This document shows, one piece after another, positions 26,101 to 37,265 of a stretch of DNA of 64,000 bases. The notes beneath the pieces are model-generated. The model was not told where the DNA came from. It made no database searches and was given only the letters and a program-made list of their open reading frames with translations. The stretch covers positions 36,487,739-36,551,738 of the forward strand of contig NC_079223.1 of the NCBI RefSeq assembly GCF_029633865.1. Direction: 5' to 3'. Both the position numbers and the translations under genes were made by a program. This DNA is from Lampris incognitus (taxonomy: Eukaryota; Chordata; Actinopteri; Lampriformes; Lampridae). The stretch's first letter is position 1, and the number at the start of each line of letters is the position of its first letter.

Positions 26101-26590
26101 AGCAAGCCCAAAAGTACAGACATAGGCACACTTGTTCTCACCACAGGTAAATTTCACTGCAATCTGGCTGTCTGAGAACATGGCGGCGAAAAGACGGCTC
26201 GTGTCCTCGGATGACTTGAATGAGTAGTGTGAATTCATGACTTTTAGTGCCCACAGTATCTCCACTTTGAGGACTTCATTTTTTGCAGAAACGTCCAAAG
26301 TTGTCTGCTTTGTTGCTGTGGAAACTGTAGTAGTGTTGCTGGATGTCCTCACAGCCTCAGCGTTCATAAACTCACCTATGGGTATTGCGCTGCTAGTAAC
26401 TGCGGCTACAGTCTCGTGCTTTTTCCCCTTCAAGTGGCTAACGAGCGCTGCCTCGCCCATATTCGAAATGTCAAATGTTTTACAGCACAGTTTGCATTTA
26501 GCACGTCTTGGGTCAGTGTCTTTTGCCAGCCATTATTGGTATTTATCCTTAAAAAGCCATGTATTATTGAAGCTGCACTTCCCTGGCATT
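23190..26590 (-). pseudogene. broken hAT transposase gene, two exons
   Basis: The N-terminal exon (about 26590 to 25313) encodes a C2H2/BED-like finger (CKLC ... HLKGKKH) and the catalytic-domain start. It includes LLFDESL, QLSMDGP and SWDIEHTLLSLYWLFHD motifs. It carries an in-frame stop near the N-terminus and at least three frameshifts. The donor is AAAG|GTAGGG and the acceptor cacag|GACTT, giving an intron at 24236-25312 with matching phase. The C-terminal exon (24235-23190, 346 codons and intact) holds the hAT dimerisation segment (LSHGQASVERGFS). It then has an unusual tail of about 130 residues, rich in Lys and Glu and coiled-coil-like. The gene is not functional as it stands. Confidence 0.8.
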
Positions 26591-27112
26591 TTGTCGGCAT
26601 CGTCCGTTTGCTAGCAGAAGCAACTCCAGGCTAGTGGAGGTGCCTGCAGTTCCTAGGCGCTTGCACGCCCAGTAACACAGACTGAGCCAGACTGAATAAA
26701 CTTTTCACACCACCAAAGTATCATGACGGTCCGTGGCAATTTACATTTTATTACGACACATCGATTTTGTTTGGATTAATTGATGAAACTTTAAATATAT
26801 TTCCATGACTTTTCCAAAACTTCTGAAAAAATATTATTTTACATAACTTTTCCAGGGCCTGGAAATTGCATTTTAAAATTCCATGACTTTTCCAGGTTTT
26901 TCATGACCGTACGAACCCTGGATAGTGACATGGTATGATGGGAGTAGAGCGTGGAGAAAACCTGTCAGGCTACAAACTTCACGGGAGTATAATTTGGTAT
27001 AATAGTGTCTAAGTATAGTATATTTTGGGTCTAATTAATAGACATATTTCAAGTTTTTGTCTTAATTTGATACAAAGTACAGCTTGTTACGTCTACAAGT
27101 ATACTGTAAAAT

Positions 27113-27405
27113 CAGGATCAGGAACAATTTATTGTCATTGCTTTCGTGTACTTGCGTACACAAAAGAAACAGAATTTCGTTTCACCCAGCCCACAGCAGT
27201 GCGACACAAAAGATAAAAACACACATCCAAAACTTCCAAAAACGACACCACCAAAAATATACAAAAACAGAGAGAACAAAGCAAAAAACAACAACAACAC
27301 ACAAACGGTTAACAACACAGTCCACTCAGTGCAACACAGTCCAAAACAAAAATCACTGTCCAGAGCCCGAATGCCAGCCAGGATGACTTAAGGAACTGCT
27401 GGTCT
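27113..27405 (+). repeat. interspersed repeat, LINE 3'-end-like; related to the copy at 63660
   Basis: The block begins ggaacaatttattgtcattg, passes through an A/C-rich stretch and ends in the words ccaggatgac and ctgcatgggctagcagtta. The same order of words recurs at about 63665-63900. It lies directly against the foldback's right end. Confidence 0.6.
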
Positions 27406-27786
27406 GCATGGGCTAGCAGTTATCTTAAATTATACAACAGTTAGTTCCAACCAAGTCATTTGATTAGACAAGAGGCATTCCATGAGTGCTGATATTCAGT
27501 ATAACAGCTCTGGGACTTTTAACTATGTGTATCACTCTGCCGCACAGGTGTTCTATTAATAACCGTTAATTAGGCTACATTAATGGTCGTTATCAATATC
27601 AGATTGTAACAAACTTGCACGGCAAAGATGGATATATTTCCACAAATAACACCTGAGTTAAATTACGAATGGTCGTCAGAAGTGGGCGTAGGGAAGGAAA
27701 GCTTAGATAGGCCTACTTAAGCGCAAACCTGCCAGGTGTGCTGATATGACAACTAATAATGGCGATTGTAGAACTGTTGTATAAAA

Positions 27787-27917
27787 GCAATATCACACTC
27801 GAGCTTGTGTTGTTATACTGAATATCAGCACGGCTGTAATTATGCCTCGTACCTACGACTGAATCACAGCCATGCTGACATTCAGTATAACAGCACAAGC
27901 TCAAGTGTGATATTGCT
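27787..27917. mobile_element. 131-bp palindrome, MITE-like
   Basis: The left arm gcaatatcacactcgagctt continues through cagtataacaacacaag-like sequence to cagcacggctg. The right arm is its reverse complement (cagccatgctg ... caagctcaagtgtgatattgc). The stem is about 52 bp with few mismatches and a loop of about 27 bases. A related half-copy (gctgatattcagtataacagc) lies at about 27494-27515. No target duplication is clear. Confidence 0.7.
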
Positions 27918-29169
27918 TAAATAAAGCGCAACCAAGATTTCTACCAGTGATTCTACATATAATGGGATAGTTCACCAAAAAAGCCCATCATGTAGCTTAT
28001 ATGCTTAGTCTGACTTCTCTCGTTGTCATCCAAATGATGTTTCACACTATTTCTGCATAAGCTTTTTTTTTTTTACAAGCTGCTCTCATTGCTTCAAGAT
28101 CAAACCAGTTCTGCTCCTGCTGCTCACTGCAACCAATAATGATGTAATACATTAGCTGTTCATATATGCTGTAAATGTTTGTCCTAGTAAATTGTAGTGC
28201 TTTATATCAAGAAGATGTATTTTGTTCTGGGTTAATGAGAAATTACTAACATAGGAAGAGATTCGCCTCGGGACATCCAAGAGCGAGTGTAGTTGCGAGA
28301 ACTACTGAACAATAAAAATGCCTTTTCATGAAACCTTTTTCTCCTTCTCTGTACATTTACAATTTTGCCTGTCATGTTTTTATAAGACATGTATGAAGAT
28401 GAATACATTAAATTTGACATTGTCTGAAGCAGAGCCAGTCCTCCCATCTCATTTGTTATTGAACATATGAAGTTTGTCATCCTGTCCCTTACCACAATAC
28501 TACATTACGTAAGTGTTGTTTATTTCTTTGTCCACCCTGCAACTACTTCAAACCAGGGCTGTATTCAGGACCATCTCAATCGTCACAAAGGCCAAGACCA
28601 AGTTTGAGAGCAATAATAATTTTCAGATCTAGTGACAACCTGTCGCTTTATTGAGTTAAATACAGTATTAGTCTATAATACTCTCAAATTAGGCCTTTTT
28701 TAGCCAAATGATGTACTGATTTTTTTTTTACACATCATAAAGTAGGATGCATTTGAATGGTCATGACTGACATTTTTTTTTATACCAGTTTTACACAAGT
28801 GTTGCAGCATTTGTGGTATTTCATATTTTTCACCTACCTTTTGACATGGGGGTCTGAGAGGTGTCCATGGTTGAAGTGTTTTTTTTTTTACATTTATATT
28901 CACCATACCTGTGATATGGGAAAGGAAAGAAAAGCAAAATATTAAGAATGAGAAAAGGTCATTTCACACAACGTTTCCTCTCAACTGCCCAGTGAAACTT
29001 GCAGAAGTACCTTAGCACAAACAGCCAACCCTACACCTAACTATAAATGAATATCTGACACCTCAGAGTGCATTACTTTTGTGTTATCATTCCAACATTT
29101 GGAGATATATAGGTTATTACACACAACAAATCTGTCACGGTAAGGATTTTTTAATAACAGTTACAGAGG
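27918..29169. other. intergenic DNA, no gene seen
   Basis: A/T-rich intergenic sequence with homopolymer T runs (28065, 28720, 28770, 28880). No open frame here has recognisable homology. Confidence 0.5.
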
Positions 29170-29992
29170 GTCAAATCTGTCATTGATTTTGTAACTATGA
29201 ACCTTAGTATTTTGTTTGTTTGCTTGTTCCAAATACTGGAAATCTCATGTCAGAAAAACATCTCAAAAGGGGAAAAGCTAATTCGATCTCTGACTGAGAA
29301 AAATGCAAAATACATACACACACAAACCATTGAGCCCAAGAACTCTACTGGTGTAGACAATTTGGATCCCTTTTTTTTTCATCTTTCTGCTCTACTAATT
29401 GCTGAGCAAATAACTCATATTTTTAACCTTTCTATTTTTAGTAGTTCCCAGATTCTGGAAAACTGCTCATGTTGTCCACAGGCCTAAGGGTGGAGAAAGG
29501 AGTGATCCAAATAACTATAGACCAATATCCAAATTGTCGTTAAGCTAAAATTCTAGAGTCACTTGTAAATTGTCAGGGAATATGTCATCACAAACTCTGT
29601 TCTGAGCCCACATCAGTCTGGGTTCAGGCCTTTGCACAGCACTATTTCTGCCATCACTTTGGTTGTGAATGACACTGTCAATGCCTTAGATAAGAAAAAA
29701 ATTCAGCTGCCATTGTTGAGGCCCTCTGTAAGGTATTTGAAACTTGATCATTCCTTGCTTTTACATATTTTAAGTAGTGTTGGTTTTAGTTCAGGTGCAT
29801 ATGCATGGTTCCTGAATTACCGATTTGATCAGCAGCAGTTAGTGAACTCGGGATCTATTTGTTCAGAGTTTTTACCGAAAGCTGAGGGTGTTCCATAAGG
29901 TTCAATTCTGGCTCCAGTTTTTACAATTTATGTCGATATTTTTTCATCTTTAACTAACTGCTATGCACATTTATACGTGGATGATACAATAT
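29170..29992 (+). mobile_element. L2/Rex1-like LINE fragment (reverse transcriptase), broken
   Basis: Translated pieces in shifting frames match the RT of the L2/Rex1 group: LITHIFNLSI-like, SDPNNYRPISKLS, the SGFRPLHSTISAITLVVNDT region, DHSLLLHILSSVGFSSGAY, and finally LYVDDTI, the YxDD active-site region. Many stops and frameshifts are present. The RT stops abruptly where Rex3-like sequence begins. A matching 3' end may be at 37105-37265. Confidence 0.75.
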
Positions 29993-30535
29993 GGAAAAAA
30001 AAAGGGACCGGAGGGTGTGCTCCAATTATCGGGAGTTCACACTGCTCAGGCTCCCTGGGAAAATCTACTCTAGGGTGCTGGAAAGGAGGCTCCGACCGAC
30101 TGTCAAACCACAGATCCAGGAGGAACAATGTGGATTCCATCCTGGCCGTGGAACAACGGACCAACTCTTTACCCTTGTGGAAGTGCTGAGGGAGGCATGG
30201 GAGTTTGATCAACCAGTCTACATGTGTTTTGTGAACTTGGAGTAGGCTTACAACTGTGTGCCTCGGGGCACTCTGGGGGGTACTGCGGGAGTATGGGGTA
30301 CCGGGGCAGTTGCTACAAGCCATCCGGTCCTTGTATAACCAAAGTGAGAGCTGTGTCTGCATTCTCGGCACAAAGTCAGACACGTTTTCAGTGGGTGTTC
30401 GACTCGCCAGGGTTGTCCCTTGTCTCCAGTTCTGTTTTGTGATATTCATGGACAGGATCTCAAGGCGCAGCGAAGGTGGGGAGTTTGTCTGTTTTGGGAA
30501 CCTTGGAATTGCAGATGAAGATTGAAGATGAAGAA
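29993..30535 (+). mobile_element. Rex3 (RTE clade) retrotransposon fragment
   Basis: From gggaccggagggtgtgctcc onward the translation reads VCSNYREFTLLRLPGK, QIQEEQCGFHPGRGTTDQL, QPVYMCFVNLE, then VLREYGVPGQLLQAIRSLYNQ and MDRISRRSEGG. These are characteristic RT segments of the fish element Rex3. An in-frame stop follows VNLE, and a frameshift disrupts the RQGCPLSP region. It ends before the catalytic FADD motif, so it is truncated at both ends. Confidence 0.85.
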
Positions 30536-33500
30536 AGGGGTCCAATTGGTGAAATAAACACATGTGCGCAATATTCTTTGAACATTCAAAACATAATCAA
30601 CCAATGACAGACTGGGAAATATTTCCCATGTAATTCCTGTAACCAGCCCAGCAATTATCAAAGAGATGTGGTTTTCTTTGAGATTAAATATAATTTTTTT
30701 CTGAAGCCATATACGATTAAATTTCTTTATGCCACATAGAAATAGGAGGGGGTCTGCAGTCTTCCATAACAAAGCAATACATGTGTTACCAGCAATCATG
30801 GCCAGCTTAATGAACCACACCATTTTTCTTTTGTCAAGTGGGATGTCAGATGTGTCACCTAGTAAGGCTAATTTAGATAAGCAGGGGGATCTTAAATCCA
30901 GTGATCTTTTTAAGAATGTCCAGTATTGAGCCCCAGTAAAGATTTAGTTTATTACATTCCCAGAACATATGAATAAGGTTGCCCTTCTCTGTTTTGCATC
31001 TCGGGCAGAGTTCTGAAATCGAGTCATTTATCTTATGGAGTCTTTCTGGTGTAAAATGGGCACTGTGAATAATGTTGAACTGCAAAAGTTTATGGCGGCT
31101 GTTATATGAGAGGTAAGTGCCTTCTCACAAACCGATTCCCATTCATTTTCTTCAAAGGTATAATTTAGGTCTTGCTCCCATTTTATCCTATTGTTTAGGG
31201 GTTTAGTCTCTGTGGGGGCCAAGATTATATTATAAGTTAAGGATAAGATGCCTTTGGGTTGTGCGATACCTGGAGAATATCATCGACTGGGAGGGGCTTT
31301 AGTAAAGTGGAGTTTCCTCCCTGACGTGTGCTGATATAGTGTCTAATCTGCAAGTATTTGAAGAAATTAGTAGGAAGGTAGCAGGCTGTACATAGCTGTT
31401 CAAAGGTCATAAGAGTTTTATTCTCATAAAGGTCCCCAAATTTTTTAATTCCCCAAATGAACCATATCTTGGTTATGCCATCTCTAAGTGCATTTGGTAA
31501 AGCAGGGTTAGTGTAGAAGGGAGTATTACTGTGGAGTGCAGAGACACTATTATTAACATGTGTCTGAATGTCAAACCAAATTCTGGCTGTGTGTTTGATA
31601 AATGGGTGTACAATTTTTTCAGAGTATGATATGTATGATATGACTGGATAAAAGATGCTGGCCAATGGCACAGCTGATGTATGGCACTGTTCTATTTGTT
31701 TCCAAGCCGGGGGGTTAACTAGCTCTTTCTGCCAGAGCCATAATGGCCTGAGCTGAGCCGCCCAGTAATACAGCTGAAAATCAGGGAGTTTCAATCCTTC
31801 ATACTGGGGGGTATTATAAAGGGTTTTGATTTTGATTCTAGGGACCTTCCTCCCCCAGATGAATGTTGATATTATCCTCTGCAGTTTTTTGAAGAATTTC
31901 TTACGTATAGGTATGGGGAGGGATTGAAACAAGTAAAGAAATTTAGGTAGGATGTTCATCTTGATATAGTTCACTCGCCCGAGCAAAGAAATTGGCAACT
32001 GCATCCATCTGTCCAGGTCATTCTCCACCTTTTTAAGCAGTAAGTCATGGTTTAGGGAGAAAATTTTATCTAATTGGTTAGGGATCTTTAAGTCCAAATA
32101 TGTTATGAAGTGAGCGTTCCACTGAAAGGGAAAGTTGATCGAGAGGTCTTTTCAGCTAAAGAATTACGGGGCATGGCCACACTTTTTTGTGCATTAATAT
32201 CATATCCAGAAATCACACCATAGTTAAGCAAGAGATCCGTGAGGGCAGGCATGGCTGAATCTAAGTCGGAAAGAAACAAAATTATGTCATCCGCATACAG
32301 AGAGATGACATGTTTCTTGCCCCCCACTACGACCCCAGGGATAGAGTTGTGCAACCTCACTGCAATAGCAAGAGGTTCAATTGCTAGTGCAAAGAGTAGG
32401 GGAGAGAAGGGGCAACCCTACCTGATGCCACGTGATAGGGGAAAAGGTGGTGATATAACAGCTTCTAGCAGAAGGGTTGAGATACAGCATGTTTATCAAC
32501 CTTAGTCTATATGGGCCGAAATTCATTCTGCGAAGGACCGCGAAGAGAAGGGGCCAATCTACATGCTCAAAAGCCTTCTCTGCATCTAGTGAGATAGCTA
32601 TGATCTGTTTTTCCATGGATTTGGTGCAGTGCAGTATGTTAAGGAATCTCCTTACGTTGTCTATTAAGGAACGATTCTGTATGAATCCAGCCTGGTCTGT
32701 ACTGATGAGTGCAGGAGTTACTCTCACAAACCGAGTGGCTACAATTTTGGTTAATATTTAAAATTCAGACGACAAAAGTGAGATTGGCCTATGTGATTTG
32801 CACAGATCGAGGGCAGTTGCGCCACAGTGTCTAATACCTCTTGTTTGGTTATCTCACAATCGAGATCTCCCTTCATTGTTTCTAATAGTTTAGGGATATC
32901 TAGATTGTCTCGAAATTCAGACATGTCCCGTGTCTTCTCACCCTGCGAGGAGTAAAGAGATTTGTAGAAGTCCAAGAAGATTTGATTTATGAGCGTTGGG
33001 TTGAGGACCAACTCCCTGCCGTCACACCGCTTAATGGCAGGAACACATCTAGCCGCTTCCTCCTTTCTTATATGCCATGATAACAATTTCCCTGCTTTAT
33101 CGCTTTGTTCATAATAGTGTTGTTTCAACCGAGCCATCGCGTTCGCCACCTCCCATGTAGTAATAGCGTTGTATTCGCCTTTTTGATAATCAACTGATCC
33201 AAAATTGCCTGCGATTGTGACAGAAAGTGTTGCTTTTCAAGTTCTTTGATGCCCCTCTCTAAAGAGTTTAGATTGGATTGATAATGGGTTTTTTTTCCAG
33301 AAAGAGTAACTAATTATGGTGCCTCTTATATAAACTTTGAGAGCCTCCCAAATAATAGATGGAGAAGCAGTATTTTTGTTTGATGTTAAGTACCAGTCCA
33401 GGTGTTCATTAATTATTTTGATACAAGCCCTGTCATTGACTAGGTAGTTGGGGAATCCCCAGCGTTTGGGGTTTGTATGGTGGTCTTTAATAGCAATTTG

Positions 33501-33540
33501 AAGCAATCATCAGAATACTTCATTGAGTAAAAATAAAAGG

Positions 33541-35376
33541 GTGCATTATGGTGACAGAATAGTGCCAAAAAGCACTCGCGCGATAAAACATGCATTCGGG
33601 CGTATTATATTATTTCACACACGTAGATATTAACTGCGAGCGCGCAAGTTATCTCTGTGCATGCGCACTCCGAGGAAACTGCTCCCTGAGCGAGGAAAAA
33701 AATGCTGCGAGCGAGGAGGAATCTGTGACCAGTGCGCCAAACAACCACTCGAAAATCACTCCGCTCTCTCGAAGTTGATTTCTGCTCGCGCGAAGTGAAT
33801 TTCTGCTCTCTCGCCTGAAACTTTTGGCACAGTGGGGGAGGGACACAGGGTCGGTACTGGCTCTGCTGTGATTGGTCGTTTCTGAAGAGCGAGATTTGAT
33901 TGACAGCCCTCCTTTCAGAAAGCCCGGGAAAGTGAACTCCCAGTCCCTGAAGAAGACGCCATTACCACTTCGTTTTCGAACGCCGCTGCTGAGCAGGCAT
34001 TTTTTCAGGTAGGATAACCTGGATTGAATTCGACTATTTGCAATGAATGAAAATAGTGGCTTTAGTAGAGTTTCATGAAAATGTTTCTGAGAAATATGTT
34101 GTGTAGTGTAGTTAACTTAATTACCAGTATTAGTCTGCGTGCATTCTATCTAGCTAACGCTAACGTTAACTTTCGTTAGCTAACGCTAGCGAATAGCTAA
34201 CTTAAGATTAATGTTAGCTAGCTCCCATGTCTGGCAGGCAACTTAGAAATGCGTAAGAACATGCATCAACTTTTGACCAATGCCACAACCAGCAAGTTTC
34301 TAAAATAATATTTAATAATATCTATTTAATGTAGTTCAGTTAATAACGTAATATTCATTATTGCCAGCCAGACATGGAGCTAAGTAATGTTAACCTATGT
34401 CAGGTTAAAAATCATTTTTGACAAATGAAGGGAAGTGAAGCAAGATAGTAGTGAGAAGTGATTTCTCTTGAAAATTTCAACTTTAAATACAACAGAACAA
34501 TATTTAGAGTCATTTGTCAAAAATGTTTGTTAACCTGACATATACACTGCAAGTTAACGTTAGCTATTCGCTAGCACTAGCTACGGTTAATGTTATGGAC
34601 TAACTAATAACGTTATAGACTATACAAAGACTAATGTTGATGTTTAGCTACAATAACATATTTCTCAGAAACATACTTAGATGAAATTTTACACAGGCCA
34701 CTGTTTTTGTTCATCACAAATGCCCGAATTCAGCCAAGGGTTTCTTACCTGAAGGAACCTCTGCCCAGACGCCGTTGTCTTCTTCGTTTCAGCAGACTTC
34801 CATGAGAAATGGGCTGTCAATCAAATCTCGCTCTTCAGAAACGACCAATCACAGCAGAGCCAGTACCGATCCCTGGTTCCCTCCCCCGCTGTGCCGATAC
34901 CGCCCCTGGTTCTCTCCCCCACCGTGCCAATACCGCCCCTGGTTCCCTCCCCCACTGTACCAATACCGCCCTTGGGTCCCTCCCCCACTGTGCCAATACC
35001 GCCCCTGGGTCCCTCCCCCACTGTACCAATACCGCCCCTGGGTCCCTCCCCCACTGTGCCAATACCGCCCTGGTTCCCTCCCCCACTGTGCCAAAAGTGT
35101 CAGGCGAGAGAGCAGAAATTCACTTCGCGCGAGCAGAAATCAACTTCGAGAGAGCGGAGTCATTTTCGAGTGGTTGTTTGGCGCGCTGGTCACAAATTCC
35201 TCCTCTCTCACAGCATTTTATTCCTCGCTCGGGGAGCAGTTTCCTCGGAGGGCGCGCGCACAGAGATAACTTGTGCTCGCAGTTAATATCTACGTGTGTG
35301 AAATAATATAATACGCCCGAATGCATGTTTTATCGCACGAGTGCTTTTTGGCACTATTCTGTCGCCATAGTGCATG
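33541..35376. mobile_element. Foldback transposon of about 1.8 kb inserted in the L1
   Basis: The outer ends are inverted: tatggtgacagaatagtgcc on the left and ggcactattctgtcgccata on the right. Each is beside gtgcat, a possible short target duplication. Inverted identity continues through cattcgggcgtattata, aggaaactgctccc, caaacaaccactcgaaaat, ggcacagtgggggaggg, gattggtcgtttctgaagag and gctaacgctagcgaatagct. A further nested palindrome lies at about 34398-34540 around the centre. The right arm is about 196 bp longer because of a minisatellite at 34868-35095. There is no transposase. The superfamily is unknown. Confidence 0.8.
34868..35095. repeat. 33-bp minisatellite, about 6.5 units
   Basis: The unit is a form of ctggttccctcccccactgt followed by accaataccgccc. 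Units differ mainly at ggttccc/gggtccc and gtacc/gtgcc, the last alternating along the array. Unit length is a multiple of three, so several frames stay open and give Pro-rich (plus) or Gly-rich (minus) 11-residue repeats. These are not considered genes. The matching left arm has a single unit. Confidence 0.95.
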
Positions 35377-37104
35377 GTCTGAGTGTGTCTTGGCTAAATA
35401 TTCACAGGATGAGAGAAGGTGGATTTTTGCTGTGTGAAAAAAGAAGGTATCAATCCTAGAGTAGCTGTTGTGCATATGCGAGTAGAAGCTATAACCACAT
35501 TGGGATGTATGCCCTTCCTGCCAAATATTGAGCAAAGATAGGTCTAAAAGTTATTTTTTAAGGGCTTTAGCTGCTGAAGTTAAAGGTCTAGGAGTGGAGG
35601 AGGACTTGTCCATAACGGGGTCTATTACTAGATTGAGATTGCCACCAATTATAAGCTCCGAGGGGTTGCTTTAAGGAAGAGATTCACATAGAACTTAGGG
35701 TCGTCTTGATTTGAGCCATAGATGTTAAGCATAGTGATCAATTGATCGCCAATATGTCCCCTGACTAAAATATATCTGCCCTCCCTATCCTCCTCAACCT
35801 GTTCTGCATGGAAAGGAACTCCTATCCTTATCAGAATAGCCATCCCCCTTGCAAGAGAGGTAAAAAAGGAATAAAATATTTGGCCTTGGCATTGTTTCCC
35901 CGACTTGCAATGCTCTAGGTCATTTAGGTGAGACTCTTGTAGATAAACCACATCAACTTTGTGCCTTCTGAGGAAGCAGAGGATTTAACATCGCTTGGTT
36001 GGTTGGTTAAGTCCGTTAGTGTTCCAGCTTAAAAACTTATATGTTATGGTATATAAGTGTTATATACCATAAGTGCACATGTGGTTGTTATGGATACAGT
36101 TGGTAGCTCACAGCAACTAGAATTATAGCATAACTGAAAACATGGTTTGGCGGTACCATGAGGGGTAGCTTGAGTAAAAAAAAGGAGGAATGAAAAAAAA
36201 CAACAAATAATAAGTACAATACTGGTGAGTCAAGTTCAAATAAAAGAATTGCCCTGTCTGCTACCCACCCTCTCCCCCTCAAAACCCACCCATCCCATAA
36301 GAACAATAACTGGCCTACTCAACAGCAACAAAGGAACAGCCAATAAGTAACGCTTACAATGCGTCCATGATGCCCAAAGGACATATGTGGACGTTAATTT
36401 TCCTGATCACAATGAGTCCGTGACAATCGTAGTATCAAGCCAGCACTTCCGGATGGTGTTTCCCCAAGTAATGCTCTGCCGACACCAGAGAGGAAAGGGT
36501 GCGTCTGCCCTCCGGTAGATCCATGACCAGGTTAGTAGGATGAAGTAGTCTGAAGGAAATGTTCTTGTCGTGCATAAAGCGAAGCAGACAGATCACTAGG
36601 GCCCGAGGTTGGCCGCCTTCATCGGGACGCCGCTGGAGTGTACGGTGAGCCCGCTCTATCTCAATAGAGTCCACGGTCTCTAGACCTAGTATTTTCGAGA
36701 GCCATTCTTGTAGGGAGGCGATTGCGTTTTTCCCCTCAACTTCTTCTGGAAAGCTAACCAGCCTTAAATTTTGCCTTGTTTCCCTGTTTTCCAAATCATC
36801 AAGCTTTTCTTCCATCCATGATCTTAACCGCTTATCGGTTTTTTTGTAGTTGCTTTGGTCGGGCTAATGCTAGCGCTAGCCATACTCGGGGTACTCGTCT
36901 TTCTGCTTTTGTCTTCCTTTGTCGCTGCTTCAGCTTTTTTTCCGGGGACATATCCAATATAACGGTGTTGAATTGTGATGACAGGCAGCAGTAGTTGTTT
37001 CAGTACTTGCGTTGCACGGAAAGGGATTAAAATAAAGGAATTAGAATAGGAGCTGGTTTCACTGCGTCCGCCCTTTATGCCGCCATCTTTTTCTCCATGT
37101 ACCT

Positions 37105-37265
37105 GTTTTGATTTGTTTTTGTAGCTTGTATCTTTTGTTAACTGTACTTTTTTTATATGTATATACTCATTCAATTTATTTGATGTAAATATTCATATTT
37201 TTGTGTATGGAGTGTAAAGCACTTTGTAACTGTATGTTTTTAAAAGTGCTACATAAATAAAATTG
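37105..37265 (+). repeat. probable L2/Rex1 LINE 3' end
   Basis: The sequence has the usual 3' end of this LINE group: gtgtaaagcactttgtaact, then aaaagtgctacataaataaa with an AATAAA signal. Its orientation agrees with the RT fragment at 29170-29992. This suggests the L1/Rex3 block interrupted one L2-like element. Confidence 0.55.

Larger units (their letters stand above)
22369..26920 (-). mobile_element. hAT-family transposon, about 4.55 kb, degenerate
   Basis: The ends are CAGGGTTC at 22369 and GAACCC(TG) at 26920, with related subterminal sequence (ttccatgact / aagtcatgga). The target duplication tggatagt occurs at 22361-22368 and 26919-26926, overlapping the last two element bases. A broken transposase gene lies on the minus strand. 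The side after the gene has three tandem copies of a block of about 130 bp. The element is inserted in the right arm of a foldback. Confidence 0.85.
21372..27112. mobile_element. Foldback element with arms of about 490 bp, split by a hAT transposon
   Basis: The left arm (about 21372-21852) and right arm (22230-22368, continued at 26927-27112) are inverted copies. Matching landmarks are gtactttgtat / atacaaagtac, cccaaaatatacta / tagtatattttggg and gcatctttatttcc / ggaaataaagatgc. The arms end centrally in gtaaactaaag / ctttagtttac. They enclose a loop of about 377 bp. The right arm is cut at 22369 by the hAT element, which left an 8-bp duplication. Without the insert the foldback is about 1.2 kb. 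It has no coding capacity, and its superfamily was not determined. Confidence 0.75.
30540..37100 (-). mobile_element. L1-type LINE on minus strand, near full length but decayed, interrupted by a foldback
   Basis: Reading leftwards from about 37100 there is a 5' leader, then ORF1 at about 36990-36435 with the L1 ORF1 RNA-binding segment (RETRQNLRLVSFPE ... ERAHRTLQRRP). ORF2 follows with the endonuclease (VYLQESHLND at 35950). RT pieces are SLDAEKAFEHVDW near 32600 and [13 protein letters not shown] near 32310, the catalytic YADD being kept. C-terminal pieces run through 32097-30873 (LGRVNYIKMNILPKFLYLFQ and later a CPRCKTEKGNLIHMFWEC zinc-knuckle-like motif). Several frameshifts and stops make it inactive. 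Positions 33541-35376 are a later insertion. Confidence 0.85.

Noticed and set aside
30446..30563. Extension of the L1 C-terminal frame into Rex3 sequence
   Set aside because: The reading continues by chance across the junction of two elements in opposite orientation.
34775..35306. Pro-rich repeat ORFs (and Gly-rich frames on the other strand)
   Set aside because: They are produced by a 33-bp minisatellite open in several frames at once inside a non-coding foldback.
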